A stretch of 64,000 nucleotides of DNA from Archangium primigenium. GTDB taxonomy: Bacteria; Myxococcota; Myxococcia; Myxococcales; Myxococcaceae. Below the pieces are notes generated by a model that did not search any database, was not told the DNA's origin, and was given only the letters and a program-made list of their open reading frames with translations. Position numbers and translations under genes: made by a program. Location of the stretch: the NCBI RefSeq assembly GCF_016904885.1, contig NZ_JADWYI010000001.1, positions 1,736,001 through 1,800,000 on the forward strand, given 5' to 3'. Positions 30,302-39,209 of the stretch are shown piece after piece; position 1 is the first letter of the stretch; every line of letters begins with the position of its first letter.

Positions 30302-32941
30302 TCAGGCGGCGTGGCCGGGCTTGTCGCCCGAGGCGGGCGGCGTCTGGCTGCCCGTGCCCCCGGAGTTGCGCGCGCGCCGATCCCACAGCACCTGCATCAC
30401 CGCGGCGAGCACCGTGAAGGACACGATGAGCGTGGTGATGAGGCCGATGCACGCCACCATGCCCATGGACTTGAGGCCGTTGTGGCTCGCCACCAGCAGC
30501 GCGGCGAAGCCCGAGGCCGTGGTCAGCGTGGAGGTGGCCACGGCCGCGCCCACGCTGCGCAGCGCCACCATGGGGGATGTGCCCTCCAGGTAGCGGTGAA
30601 GCAGGTAGAGGCCGTGACTCACGCCGAAGCCCAGCAAGATGGGCAAGATGATGATGTTCATGAAGTTCAGGTGGAGATCCGCCAGCGTCATGATGCCGAG
30701 CATCACGGCCAGGCCCACCGTGAGCGGGATGACCGAGGCGAGCGCGAGCGTCACGCTGCGGAAGTCCAGGAAGTGCATGAACAAGATCCAGATGGTGACG
30801 AGCCCCACGGCCCACTTGCCGTCGGACAGCACGATGCGCGCGAGCCGCGCGAACAGGGGCGCGGCGCCCGCGGCCCGGTGGATCTCCGCCGGGGCGATGA
30901 CCTGGCCCGACGCGTCCTTGAGCTCCGGGGTGGGAATGGCGCTCGTCTGGTCCGCGAAGTCGAGCATCTTCTTGCCGTCCCACAGGTCCACCGCCGGGTA
31001 GATGAAGGTGAGGTAGCCGTGGTTCTCCGGCTTGCTCTCCGGCAGGTGCTTGAACTGCGCGGCGTAGTTGGCCGGCACGCCGTTCACGTCGAAGGGCCGC
31101 GCCTCGAGCATCTTCATGAACAGGGCCGCCTTGTCCTGGGCCTCGGGCGGCAGCGAATTGACGTCCACGTCCGCCAGCTCCTCCTTCCACTCCTGGAGGA
31201 TCTTCGCGTTGGCCGCGGCCGTCTCCGGCGGAGGCACGAAGGTGTAGATGCTCACCACCTGATCGATGGTGGGGTACTTCTTCGGGTTCTGGGTCAGCTC
31301 GTCGTAGATGGCGCGCGCCTCCGGCAGCGTCTTGGAGTACACGGCGATGGGATCGCTGGAGATGTTGAAGCGCTGGCTGATCTCGTCCTGGAGCTTCACC
31401 GAGGGCTGGCCCTCGGGGATGAGCGCGCGGCTGTTGTAGTTGAAGCGGATGCCGCCCTTGATGCGCTCGGCGAAGGTGGCGGGCCGGTCGGTGGGGATGT
31501 CCTGGTCCGTCCAGTTCACGCAGCACAGGCACAGGAGCACCGTCACCACCGTGCCGATGCCGAGCACGAGGCCCGGCTTGGGCACGCGCACCTCCTGGCC
31601 CGTGGCGTTGCGCACCGGCGGGGGCTTCATCTCGCCGATGAGCTTGCGCGGCCAGGCGGGATTCACGCGGCCCAGCAGGGACAGCAGCGCGGGGCTCCAG
31701 GCGAACAGCAGCACGCCGATGATGAAGGTGCCCACGCCGGACAGGAAGCCGAACTGGCTGAAGCCGCGGAACTCGCTGCGCATGAGCACGAAGAACGAGC
31801 CGGACGTCACCACCGCGGCCACGAGCGCCGGGCGGCCCGCGTTCACCACCGCGTCGCGGATGGCCTCGTCGTAGGGCTTGCCCGCGCCCAGCTCCAGCCG
31901 CGTGCGGAAGACGAAGTGGATGCCGTAGTCGATGCCGAAGCCCATCAACAAGCCACCGAGGATGCTGGTGATCATGTTGAGCTCGCCCACCGTCACGTAG
32001 GTGAAGCCCATGGTGATGATGGTGCCAATCACCGTGCCCGTCACCACGATGATGGTGGGCACCCACTTGCGGAAGGCCAGGATGGTGATGAGGAAGATGG
32101 CGCCGAGCGCCAGCAGCGTCACCGGCTGCAGCGACTCCTCGATGGCGTAGGAGTCATCCACCGACGTCTTGTACGAGCCGGTGAAGCCGTAGGCCACGGT
32201 CTGCTTGTCGCCCATGAGCTGGTAGTCCTCCACCAGCTTCACCCCGTCGGAGTCGGGCGTCGTGGGGTAGGCGGCGAGCTGCTGGCGCAGCCCGTCGATG
32301 TACTCCTTCGTCAGGCCGATCTGGTTGGAGTCCCACATCGGCTTGATGAGCATGAGCACCATCTTCTTGTCGTTCGAGATGTTGTAGTCATCCCGGATGC
32401 TCTTCTTGCCGACGCTGCTGTACTTGTTGACGAGATCGTCCATCTCCAGCTTCACCGGCTCGGTCTTCTGAATCTCGATGAAGAAGGGGTTGTTGCGGCG
32501 CAGCTGATCCTTGAGCCACGCCATGATGCGGCGCTTGCCCTCGGTCAGGTCCTCCGTCTTGATGAAGAGGGCCATGTTCTGCTGGATGAACTCCACCGGC
32601 AGCTTCCACGTCACCGAGCGCACGTTCTTCGTGTCGGCCTTGAGCTGGGCGCCGAGGTTGTCGGCCACCTTCTTGAGCGTGGCCTCGTCATCCCCGCGCA
32701 GCGCGAGCATGAGGTGGCCGCTGCCGCCCACCATGTCGATGATGCGCTTGACCTCCTTCACCTCGGGCAAGTCCTGAGAGATGAGGTCGAGCTGATTGGA
32801 GTTGATGGTGAGCTTCGTGGTCCCCCACAGGCACACGCCAAAGAGCGCGAGAATCACCAGGAGGACGAGCCCGGGACGACGGACCATGAGGTTCGCGTAG
32901 GCCAGGGCGAAGCGCGGGGGCTTGTGGGTCGGGTCACTCAT
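30302..32941 (-). CDS. RND/MMPL-family lipid transporter (HpnN-like)
   Basis: An 879-residue inner-membrane RND protein. A helix at residues about 22-42 is followed by a large periplasmic loop, then a helical bundle containing MGFGIDYGIHFVFRTRLELG, a second loop and a second bundle with GFGVSHGLYLLHRYLEG. This two-fold layout without an obvious AcrB drug site is that of MMPL/HpnN proteins that move lipids or hopanoids to the outer membrane. The upstream gene encodes a MlaC-like binding protein, matching the HpnM-HpnN pair of hopanoid clusters. No hopanoid synthesis gene is in the window. Confidence 0.88.
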   Translation of the reverse strand: MSDPTHKPPRFALAYANLMVRRPGLVLLVILALFGVCLWGTTKLTINSNQLDLISQDLPEVKEVKRIIDMVGGSGHLMLALRGDDEATLKKVADNLGAQLKADTKNVRSVTWKLPVEFIQQNMALFIKTEDLTEGKRRIMAWLKDQLRRNNPFFIEIQKTEPVKLEMDDLVNKYSSVGKKSIRDDYNISNDKKMVLMLIKPMWDSNQIGLTKEYIDGLRQQLAAYPTTPDSDGVKLVEDYQLMGDKQTVAYGFTGSYKTSVDDSYAIEESLQPVTLLALGAIFLITILAFRKWVPTIIVVTGTVIGTIITMGFTYVTVGELNMITSILGGLLMGFGIDYGIHFVFRTRLELGAGKPYDEAIRDAVVNAGRPALVAAVVTSGSFFVLMRSEFRGFSQFGFLSGVGTFIIGVLLFAWSPALLSLLGRVNPAWPRKLIGEMKPPPVRNATGQEVRVPKPGLVLGIGTVVTVLLCLCCVNWTDQDIPTDRPATFAERIKGGIRFNYNSRALIPEGQPSVKLQDEISQRFNISSDPIAVYSKTLPEARAIYDELTQNPKKYPTIDQVVSIYTFVPPPETAAANAKILQEWKEELADVDVNSLPPEAQDKAALFMKMLEARPFDVNGVPANYAAQFKHLPESKPENHGYLTFIYPAVDLWDGKKMLDFADQTSAIPTPELKDASGQVIAPAEIHRAAGAAPLFARLARIVLSDGKWAVGLVTIWILFMHFLDFRSVTLALASVIPLTVGLAVMLGIMTLADLHLNFMNIIILPILLGFGVSHGLYLLHRYLEGTSPMVALRSVGAAVATSTLTTASGFAALLVASHNGLKSMGMVACIGLITTLIVSFTVLAAVMQVLWDRRARNSGGTGSQTPPASGDKPGHAA

Positions 32942-33041
32942 GCGCGGCGGACCCTATCGGAGAACCGCCCCCATCAGAAGCAAGGAAGAAGGCCAGAAAT
33001 GCCCGTCCGCCCGGCCTCCGGCCCGCTCCCAGAAGGGCCAT

Positions 33042-33070
33042 GGGACCCCGGGAATAAGTCCCGGAGTCCC
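33042..33070. other. Hairpin between mlaC-like and RND genes
   Basis: A 12-bp stem with one mismatch (GGGACCCCGGGA / TCCCGGAGTCCC, loop ATAAG) sits in the 140-base gap between the two minus-strand genes. The T run lies on the plus-strand side (33075-33079), so for the genes present it is not a canonical terminator. It could reduce read-through into, or stabilise, part of the transcript. Confidence 0.4.
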
Positions 33071-33081
33071 CGTGCTTTTTC

Positions 33082-33663
33082 CTACTTCTTGGAAAGCTCG
33101 GCGTCCTTCTTGCGCATCAGGTCGAGCAGGTGATCCCAGCCGCCCTGCTTGAGGATGGGGCGCACCTGATCATCCCGGATGCCGGTGAGCATGGAGTCGC
33201 CGAGCACCGACACGTCCAGCACCTTCCAGCCGCCGCCCTCCTTCACCACCGAGTACTGCAGCTTCATCTCCTGCTTCTTCATGGGGTGGTTGATGACGAC
33301 CGTGGACTTCACGTTCGCCTTGTCCCCCTCCACCGCGGGCTCCGTGTAGGTGATGGATTCCAGGTTCTTGAAGTTGTCGCGCACCTTGGGGAAGGCGATC
33401 TTCGAGAACAGGCTGTGGAACAGCTGGGTGAACTCCTTGCGCTGGGCGTCGGTGCCCTTGGCCCAGTCCTCGCCGAGCAGGAAGCGGCCCTGCTCGTCGT
33501 TGGCGAGCTGCTTGAGCGCCAGGTCGTCCTTGCTGTAGCGCACCGACTGCACCACGGTCTTCACGGGCTTGGTCGCCGCCTCGTTGGCGGCGGGGGCGGC
33601 GACGGCCGGCAGGGACAGGGCGAGGGTGGCCAGCAGGGACAAAGTGCGGAGTCGAGCGTGCAT
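33082..33663 (-). CDS. MlaC/Ttg2D-family periplasmic lipid-binding protein (HpnM-like)
   Basis: A 193-residue exported protein with a cleavable signal peptide (LSLLATLALSLPAVAAPA). The body matches the MlaC fold pattern: a helical start, LGEDWAKGTDAQRKEFTQLFHSLFSK, then strands ending KLQYSVVKEGGGWKVLDVSVLGDSML. These proteins carry a phospholipid or other lipid across the periplasm. It precedes the RND transporter on the same strand, as HpnM precedes HpnN. It is divergent from metK across a 255-base gap. Confidence 0.9.
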   Translation of the reverse strand: MHARLRTLSLLATLALSLPAVAAPAANEAATKPVKTVVQSVRYSKDDLALKQLANDEQGRFLLGEDWAKGTDAQRKEFTQLFHSLFSKIAFPKVRDNFKNLESITYTEPAVEGDKANVKSTVVINHPMKKQEMKLQYSVVKEGGGWKVLDVSVLGDSMLTGIRDDQVRPILKQGGWDHLLDLMRKKDAELSKK

Positions 33664-33840
33664 GCGTTTCCTTCCTGGGTAAGAGACGGCCTCTGCCTAG
33701 TCCAGGGTGGAACGCGCCGGCGCGGACGAAATTCAGTCACTGTCGGCCAGCTACACCCGCCCGGGACTGCCTCGCGCGAAAGGGCCAGGCCGCCCGCCCG
33801 CCCAGGGGCGAAGCCGGATTCTCAAAGGGGTCTCAAGGGT

Positions 33841-33869
33841 TTGACCTCGGGGAACCATGTGTTTAGTGT
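33841..33869 (+). promoter_or_regulatory. Candidate sigma-70-type promoter of metK
   Basis: TTGACC at 33841-33846 and TAGTGT at 33864-33869 are separated by 17 bases and lie about 50 bases before the metK start, in a stretch richer in A and T than its surroundings. The -10 match is only partial. I see no SAM riboswitch fold in the pyrimidine-rich leader that follows. Confidence 0.45.
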
Positions 33870-33918
33870 GCCCCGTTTTTCTCGTTTTCTCCCCGCTCTT
33901 CACCCCCTTTAGAGCCCC

Positions 33919-35109
33919 ATGCCGACCGACTACCTGTTCACCTCCGAATCCGTTACCGAAGGCCACCCGGACAAGATCGCCGATCAGATCTCCGACGGGG
34001 TGCTGGACGCCATCCTCTCCAAGGACCCCCAGGGCCGCGTGGCCGTGGAGACCCTGGTGAAGACGGGTCTGGCCATCGTCGCTGGTGAGGTGACCACCAA
34101 TTGTTACGTCGACATCCCGAAGATCGTGCGCAGCACCATCTGCCGCATCGGGTACACCGACAGCTCCATGGGCTATGACGGCAACACCTGCGGCGTCATG
34201 GTGGCCATCGAGGGCCAGAGCCAGGACATCGCGCGCGGCGTGGACAACAAGAAGGAGCAGGGCGCGGGCGACCAGGGGATGATGTTCGGCTTCGCCTGCG
34301 ACGAGACGCCGGAGTTCATGCCGGCCCCCATCCACTACGCCCACGCGCTCACCAAGCGCCTGTCCGACGTGCGCCGCAAGACGCACGACTGGCTGCGCCC
34401 GGACGGCAAGAGCCAGGTCACCGTGGAGTACAAGGCCGGCCGCCCGGTGCGCATCGACGCCGTCGTGGTGTCCACGCAGCACTCCGACGACGTGTCCAAC
34501 AAGAAGATCCACGAGGCCATCCGCGAGGACGTCATCGCGAAGGCGCTGCCCAAGAAGCTCATCGACAACAAGACGAAGATCTACATCAACCCCACGGGCC
34601 GCTTCGTCATCGGTGGCCCCATGGGCGACTCGGGCGTCACGGGCCGCAAGATCATCGTGGACACCTACGGCGGCATGGGCCGTCACGGTGGCGGCGCGTT
34701 CAGCGGCAAGGACCCCTCCAAGGTGGACCGCTCGGCCGCGTACATGGGCCGCTACATCGCCAAGAACGTGGTGGCCGCGGGCCTCGCGCGCCGCTGCGAG
34801 GTGCAGGTCTCCTACGCCATCGGCGTGGCCGAGCCCGTGAGCGTGCTGGTGGAGACCTTCGGCACCTCCACCGTGCCCGAGGAGAAGATCCAGGCCGCCA
34901 TCCGCCAGGTCTTCGGCCTCAAGCCGCGCGAGATCACCGAGCACCTGGACCTGCTGCGGCCCATCTACCAGAAGACCGCCGCCTACGGTCACTTCGGGCG
35001 CGCCGAGAAGGAGTTCACCTGGGAGCGCACCGACAAGAAGGACCAGCTGCGCGAGGTCGTGGGCGCGCCCGCGTCCACCCCCAGCAGCCGCCTCAAGGCC
35101 GCCGTCTGA
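33919..35109 (+). CDS. metK: S-adenosylmethionine synthetase
   Basis: A 396-residue enzyme making S-adenosylmethionine from methionine and ATP. Signatures are [20 protein letters not shown], the GAGDQG motif ([10 protein letters not shown]), [16 protein letters not shown] and the GGGAF loop ([14 protein letters not shown]). Length and residues are typical and complete. Single-gene unit with its own promoter and a strong terminator. Confidence 0.98.
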   Translation: MPTDYLFTSESVTEGHPDKIADQISDGVLDAILSKDPQGRVAVETLVKTGLAIVAGEVTTNCYVDIPKIVRSTICRIGYTDSSMGYDGNTCGVMVAIEGQSQDIARGVDNKKEQGAGDQGMMFGFACDETPEFMPAPIHYAHALTKRLSDVRRKTHDWLRPDGKSQVTVEYKAGRPVRIDAVVVSTQHSDDVSNKKIHEAIREDVIAKALPKKLIDNKTKIYINPTGRFVIGGPMGDSGVTGRKIIVDTYGGMGRHGGGAFSGKDPSKVDRSAAYMGRYIAKNVVAAGLARRCEVQVSYAIGVAEPVSVLVETFGTSTVPEEKIQAAIRQVFGLKPREITEHLDLLRPIYQKTAAYGHFGRAEKEFTWERTDKKDQLREVVGAPASTPSSRLKAAV

Positions 35110-35140
35110 GCCCTCGCCGCTGAGTCGCGGCGGAGGAACC

Positions 35141-35179
35141 CGCGCGTGGGACCCCCTCGGTCCCGCGCGCGTTTTTTTT
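35141..35179 (+). terminator. Rho-independent terminator of metK
   Basis: A 13-bp stem (CGCGCGTGGGACC / GGTCCCGCGCGCG, one G-T wobble) with a 5-base loop is followed immediately by eight T residues (35172-35179). It is the clearest intrinsic terminator in the window and ends 15 bases before the next start codon. Confidence 0.92.
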
Positions 35180-35194
35180 GCTACAACCCCCCGC

Positions 35195-37063
35195 ATGCCC
35201 GTTCTTGGACTCTCGGTCGTGAGCACGCTCTGGCTCGCCGCGGTGGAGGCACCCGTCACCTCGGTCACGGTCTACGGCGACCAGGCCCGGGTGGTGCGCA
35301 CGGCGAAGGTGACCCTGTCGGGCACGCAGCGCGTGGAGCTGCCGAGGCTCTACGGCCAGGTGGAGCCCGACAGTCTCCGCGTGGAGGCACGGGGCGCCGA
35401 GGTGACGCGCGTGGAGGTGCGCCCGGTGACGTCCGAGCCGCTGCCCGGCAGCGAGGCCCGTCGGCTCATCACCGAGTTGGAGCGCCTGGATGACCGGCTC
35501 GCCCAGGTGCGCGCCGAGCACGCGGCCCACACCGCCGCGCTCGCCCACGTGTGGCGGCTCCAGCCCCAGGGCGCGCGGGGGTCCTCGGAGAGCGGCGAGG
35601 CCTCCGCGACCCGGTCGCCGCCTCGCCTGGATGCGGCGGGGTGGAAGGCGGCGGCGGACTTCGTGGCGGAGCGCGCCTCGCGCCTGCAGGCGAAGGTGCG
35701 CGAGCTCGCCCAGCGCGAGAGCGCGCTGGAGCGCGAGCAGACGGCCCTGGTCCAGGAGGCCCGACGTCTGGGCGGCGCGCCGCAGCAGCGGGGCCTGGAG
35801 GTGCTGCCCACGGTGACGGGGCAGGGCGCCGCCACCCTCACGCTCACCTATGTCACGCGGGGCGCGCGCTGGGTGCCCACCTACGAGCTGCGCCTGGAGC
35901 CGGAGAGCAGTCGGGTGGAGGTGGCGTTCGCCGGGCGCGTGAGCCAGGACTCGGGGGAGGACTGGGAGGACGCGGCGCTCACGCTGAGCACGGCGCTGCC
36001 CTCGCGCATCACCCGCGTGCCCGAGCCCACCACGTGGAAGATCGGCCAGCTCGAGCGCTTCATCCCCACGGCGCCGACCGTGCCGGACGCGTGGCGCGCG
36101 CCGCCCCCTCCGCCTCCGCCCTCGCCCCGGCGGCCCGACGAGGACGAGCGCCTGCGCGGCCGTCTGCTGGCGCTCTCGGCGGGCGGCGCTTCCCGTCCCC
36201 TGGCGCCCGAGGAGCGCCTGGTCGAGGAGAGCCTGGACGAGGAGGAAGTGGCGGCGGGCATGCCCATGCCGGCCCCCTCCGTGGAGGCGCGCAACTACGA
36301 AGCACTGGCCGAACTGGCGCCAGGGGCCAACAAGGGCTCTTTCAGGGGCGCGCCCCCTGACGTGGGCGCCACGGCCGTGGGGCTGTCGCCGCCCGCCGCG
36401 TGGCGTCCGCCCCCCGTGGCGCCGAACTCGCCCGCGGCGCTGGCCGGCGGGTATGCCCTGACGTTCCCGGCGCAGCGGCGCGAGACGGTGCGCAGCGGCG
36501 GGGGCGAGCGGCGCGTGCCGCTGCTCACCGAGAGCTGGCCGGTGCAGCTCCAGCGGGACGTGTACCCGGCGCTCACGCCCACGGCGTTCCTGGTGGCGCA
36601 GCTGCGCAGCCCCTCCAAGCAGGTGCTGCCGGGCGGCGAGGCGCAGCTGTTCGTGGGGGCGGATCCCGCGGGGCAGGCGAAGCTGTCGGTGGTGGCGCCC
36701 GGCGAGCCCTTCACCCTGCCCTTGGGCGTGGACCCGGCGGTGCGCCCGGTGCGCAACGTGCGCGTGGTGTCCAAGGAGAAGGGCTTCCTCGGCAAGAAGG
36801 ACGTCACCGACTACCTCGTGACGCTCGAGGTGGCCAACCCCTACCCGGTGCCGCTCGCCCTGGTGCTGCATGACCAGTGGCCCCTGTCGCGCAGCCAGGA
36901 CGTGGAGGTGGAGCTGGTGCGCACCGAGCCCTCCGCCGAGCAGGACAAGGACAAGGGCACCCTCGTGTGGCGCCTGACGGTGCCGCCCTCGGCGAAGACG
37001 AGCGTGTCCTTCCACTACACCGTGCGCCTCCCCAAGGGCTGGCGCCTGACGCAGTCGCCCTGA
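35195..37063 (+). CDS. DUF4139/DUF4140 mucoidy-inhibitor-like protein (copy 1)
   Basis: A 622-residue exported protein with an N-terminal hydrophobic segment. The DUF4140-like start (VTSVTVYGDQARVVRTAKVTLSGTQ) is followed by a coiled-coil of about 100 residues and then a large beta-rich DUF4139 domain (ARWVPTYELRLEPESSRVEVAFAGRVSQDSGEDWEDAALTLSTA). A Pro-rich insert splits the latter. Similar proteins are annotated as mucoidy inhibitor A; the biochemical role is unknown. It is followed 12 bases later by a paralogue. Confidence 0.88.
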   Translation: MPVLGLSVVSTLWLAAVEAPVTSVTVYGDQARVVRTAKVTLSGTQRVELPRLYGQVEPDSLRVEARGAEVTRVEVRPVTSEPLPGSEARRLITELERLDDRLAQVRAEHAAHTAALAHVWRLQPQGARGSSESGEASATRSPPRLDAAGWKAAADFVAERASRLQAKVRELAQRESALEREQTALVQEARRLGGAPQQRGLEVLPTVTGQGAATLTLTYVTRGARWVPTYELRLEPESSRVEVAFAGRVSQDSGEDWEDAALTLSTALPSRITRVPEPTTWKIGQLERFIPTAPTVPDAWRAPPPPPPPSPRRPDEDERLRGRLLALSAGGASRPLAPEERLVEESLDEEEVAAGMPMPAPSVEARNYEALAELAPGANKGSFRGAPPDVGATAVGLSPPAAWRPPPVAPNSPAALAGGYALTFPAQRRETVRSGGGERRVPLLTESWPVQLQRDVYPALTPTAFLVAQLRSPSKQVLPGGEAQLFVGADPAGQAKLSVVAPGEPFTLPLGVDPAVRPVRNVRVVSKEKGFLGKKDVTDYLVTLEVANPYPVPLALVLHDQWPLSRSQDVEVELVRTEPSAEQDKDKGTLVWRLTVPPSAKTSVSFHYTVRLPKGWRLTQSP

Positions 37064-37075
37064 AGGACGCCACGC

Positions 37076-38641
37076 ATGCACTCCCTGCCCTTGATGATGT
37101 TGGCGCTCGTGGCCCCCACGAAGATCTCCTCCGTGGTCGTCTACCCGGACCGGGCCCTCGTCACGCGTGTGGAGACCGTGGCTTGTGCCCCGGGCGCGCT
37201 CGCCGTGTTCGAGTCGGTGCCGCCCGCGGCGGACCCCACGAGCTTCCGCGCCCGCTCGGAGGAGGCCACCGTGGAGAGCCTGGTGGCCGAGGAGCGCTCG
37301 CGCGAGGCGGCCTTTGGCGCGCGCAGCGAGGCCGTGCGGGTGAAGCGCGAGGCGCTCGAGCGCGAGCTGGCCGAGTTGATGGACGCGCGCGCGCGGGCCA
37401 ATGCCCAGCTCCAGTTGAGCGAGAAGCTCTCGGACGTGGCCGTGGAGCGCGTGACGCGCGAGCTCACCGAGTCCCGTCCGGACGCCCGGGCCTGGACGAC
37501 GGCCCTCGACGCCGCGCTGGACCTGCGCCTGCGCGCCGTGGCGGACCTGTCCTCGCGCGAGGCCCGTGTGCGCGAGGTGCAGCGCGAGCTGAGCGCGCTG
37601 CGCGAGCAGGCGGCCTTCCTCGCGGCCTCGGCGGCGTGGAAGGAGCGGCGGGTGGAGGTGCGCATCGCGTGCACCGCCGAGGGCCGGGCGCGCGTGGAGC
37701 TGCAATACATGGTGGGCGGCGCGGGCTGGACACCGGCCTATGAGGCGCGGGCCGACGAAGCCCACGGCCACGTGGAGCTGAGCACCTTCGCCTCCGTGCG
37801 CCAGTCCACCGGCGAGGAGTGGAGTGGCGTGCGCCTGGCGCTGTCCACCGCGCGGCCCCGGGCCAATGCCACGCCGCCCGAGCTCCAGCCGCTGACGCTG
37901 AGCGCCTACGAGCAGGCCGCCCAGCGCAAGGTGCTGGTGCGCCGCGAGGAGCGCGTGGAGCATGCCCAGGCGGCGGGGGCCTCCGGGGCGCGCGGCGCGG
38001 ACGGGCTGACCGCCGTCTCCCAGGGCGTGTCCGTGCAGCTGCTCGTGCCCGAAGTGGCCCAGGTGCCCGGCGACGGGAGCGACGTGCGGCTGCGCGTGGC
38101 GCGCACGACGCTGCCCACCACCTTCGTCTGGCGCACCGTGCCCAAGCTGCGCCCGCTGGTGTTCCGCGTGGCCCGGCTCGTCAATGGCGCGCCCTTTCCC
38201 CTGCTGCCCGGCAAGGTGGACCTCTTCCGGGGCGCGGGCTTCATCGGGCAGGAGGCGCTGGAGCAGGTGCCCCAGGGCGCGCCCTTCCAGCTCACCTTCG
38301 GCCTGGAGGAGTCCCTGCGCGTGGAGCGTGTGGTGGTGCGCGAGGTCGCGCGGGACCAGGGCCTGTTCAACTCGCGGCGCCGCTTCCACTACGCCTACCG
38401 CTTCAACCTGGGCAACCACCTGCCGCGCGCCGAGGAGCTGGAGCTGGTGGAGCCCATCCCCGTCTCCGAGCTGGAGGACGTCACCGCCTCCCTGGGCGAG
38501 AAGACCAGCGGCGGCCACGAACTCAACGCGGTGGATGGCCTCATCACCTGGAAGGTGAAGCTCCAGCCGGCGGAGACGCGCGCCATCGACCTCGCCTTCC
38601 ACGTGGACGTGCCGTCCAGCTACGACATGGACGGCCTGTAG
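37076..38641 (+). CDS. DUF4139 mucoidy-inhibitor-like protein (copy 2)
   Basis: A 521-residue relative of the preceding protein: N-terminal TKISSVVVYPDRALVTRVETV, a central coiled-coil (residues about 75-185), and a beta-rich C-terminal domain with GWTPAYEARADEAHGHVELSTFASVRQSTGEEWSGVRLALSTA. It lacks the long Pro-rich insert of copy 1. It probably arose by tandem duplication and the two may form a hetero-oligomer. It ends 4 bases before the stop of the convergent AgmX-like gene. Confidence 0.88.
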   Translation: MHSLPLMMLALVAPTKISSVVVYPDRALVTRVETVACAPGALAVFESVPPAADPTSFRARSEEATVESLVAEERSREAAFGARSEAVRVKREALERELAELMDARARANAQLQLSEKLSDVAVERVTRELTESRPDARAWTTALDAALDLRLRAVADLSSREARVREVQRELSALREQAAFLAASAAWKERRVEVRIACTAEGRARVELQYMVGGAGWTPAYEARADEAHGHVELSTFASVRQSTGEEWSGVRLALSTARPRANATPPELQPLTLSAYEQAAQRKVLVRREERVEHAQAAGASGARGADGLTAVSQGVSVQLLVPEVAQVPGDGSDVRLRVARTTLPTTFVWRTVPKLRPLVFRVARLVNGAPFPLLPGKVDLFRGAGFIGQEALEQVPQGAPFQLTFGLEESLRVERVVVREVARDQGLFNSRRRFHYAYRFNLGNHLPRAEELELVEPIPVSELEDVTASLGEKTSGGHELNAVDGLITWKVKLQPAETRAIDLAFHVDVPSSYDMDGL

Positions 38642-38645
38642 GCGG

Positions 38646-39209
38646 TCAGCGGCCCAGCGCGAAGTCGACGAATACCTCCACGTCCGACGTCAGCCCCACG
38701 TCGGAGAACTCCCAGGCGAGCAGGCGCTGGCGCACGCAGTCCGACAGCTCGCGTGGCAGCCGCTGCGCCGAGGACAGCACCGCCGCGCGCGTGGCGCCCG
38801 TCTGCGCCACCTGGATGCGCGCGCCCACCGTGGGCGGCACGCCCGGGGGCAGGGGACAGGCCCTCAAGTCCGGTGCCCGCGCCTCCATGGCCCGGCGCAG
38901 CAGCGCGCGCTGGGAGGACAGCACGGGGGCGGGCGGGGGCGCGGGCTTGCGCGCCACGGGCTTCTTCTTCACCGGGGCCGGCCGGGCCACCACCACCGGC
39001 GCGGGCGGAGGCTCGGGCGGCGCGACGACGGCGACGGGCTCGGGCGGGGACGGCCACCACCAGAGCAGCAGGAGCAGCAGCAGCCCCGCGGCGAGCGCCC
39101 ACCGCCGCTTGCGCGAGGGCCGGGAGGACACGACGAGACGTCTCGGACGCCGCTGTCCGCGGACCGGTGGACCCGGTCCCGCCCGTCGTGCCACGGCCCG
39201 GGTCCTCAT
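38646..39209 (-). CDS. AgmX/PglI-type TonB-like protein, last gene of the MotAB/FliFG-like operon
   Basis: A 187-residue protein with a short cytoplasmic basic N-terminus, one membrane helix (ALAAGLLLLLLLWWW), a Pro/Ala/Lys-rich periplasmic linker and a C-terminal domain (GARIQVAQTGATRAAVLSSAQRLP...DCVRQRLLAWEF) of the kind at the end of AgmX/PglI proteins of gliding machines. Such proteins are thought to couple inner-membrane motors to the outer envelope. It overlaps the upstream gene as ATGA. The frame extends upstream to 39299, but 39209 is the coupled start. Confidence 0.75.
   Translation of the reverse strand: MRTRAVARRAGPGPPVRGQRRPRRLVVSSRPSRKRRWALAAGLLLLLLLWWWPSPPEPVAVVAPPEPPPAPVVVARPAPVKKKPVARKPAPPPAPVLSSQRALLRRAMEARAPDLRACPLPPGVPPTVGARIQVAQTGATRAAVLSSAQRLPRELSDCVRQRLLAWEFSDVGLTSDVEVFVDFALGR

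Noticed and set aside
33870-33918. Possible SAM riboswitch before metK.
   Set aside because: The leader is short and pyrimidine-rich, and no paired-element pattern of a known SAM riboswitch can be drawn.
35093-38602. A 1,169-codon open frame on the minus strand, and similar very long antisense frames (for example 3864-6851, 1456-4335, 30311-33133).
   Set aside because: They lie opposite genes with clear domains, are rich in Arg, His, Gly and Pro, and show no family motifs. This is the usual effect of high third-position G+C on the opposite strand.
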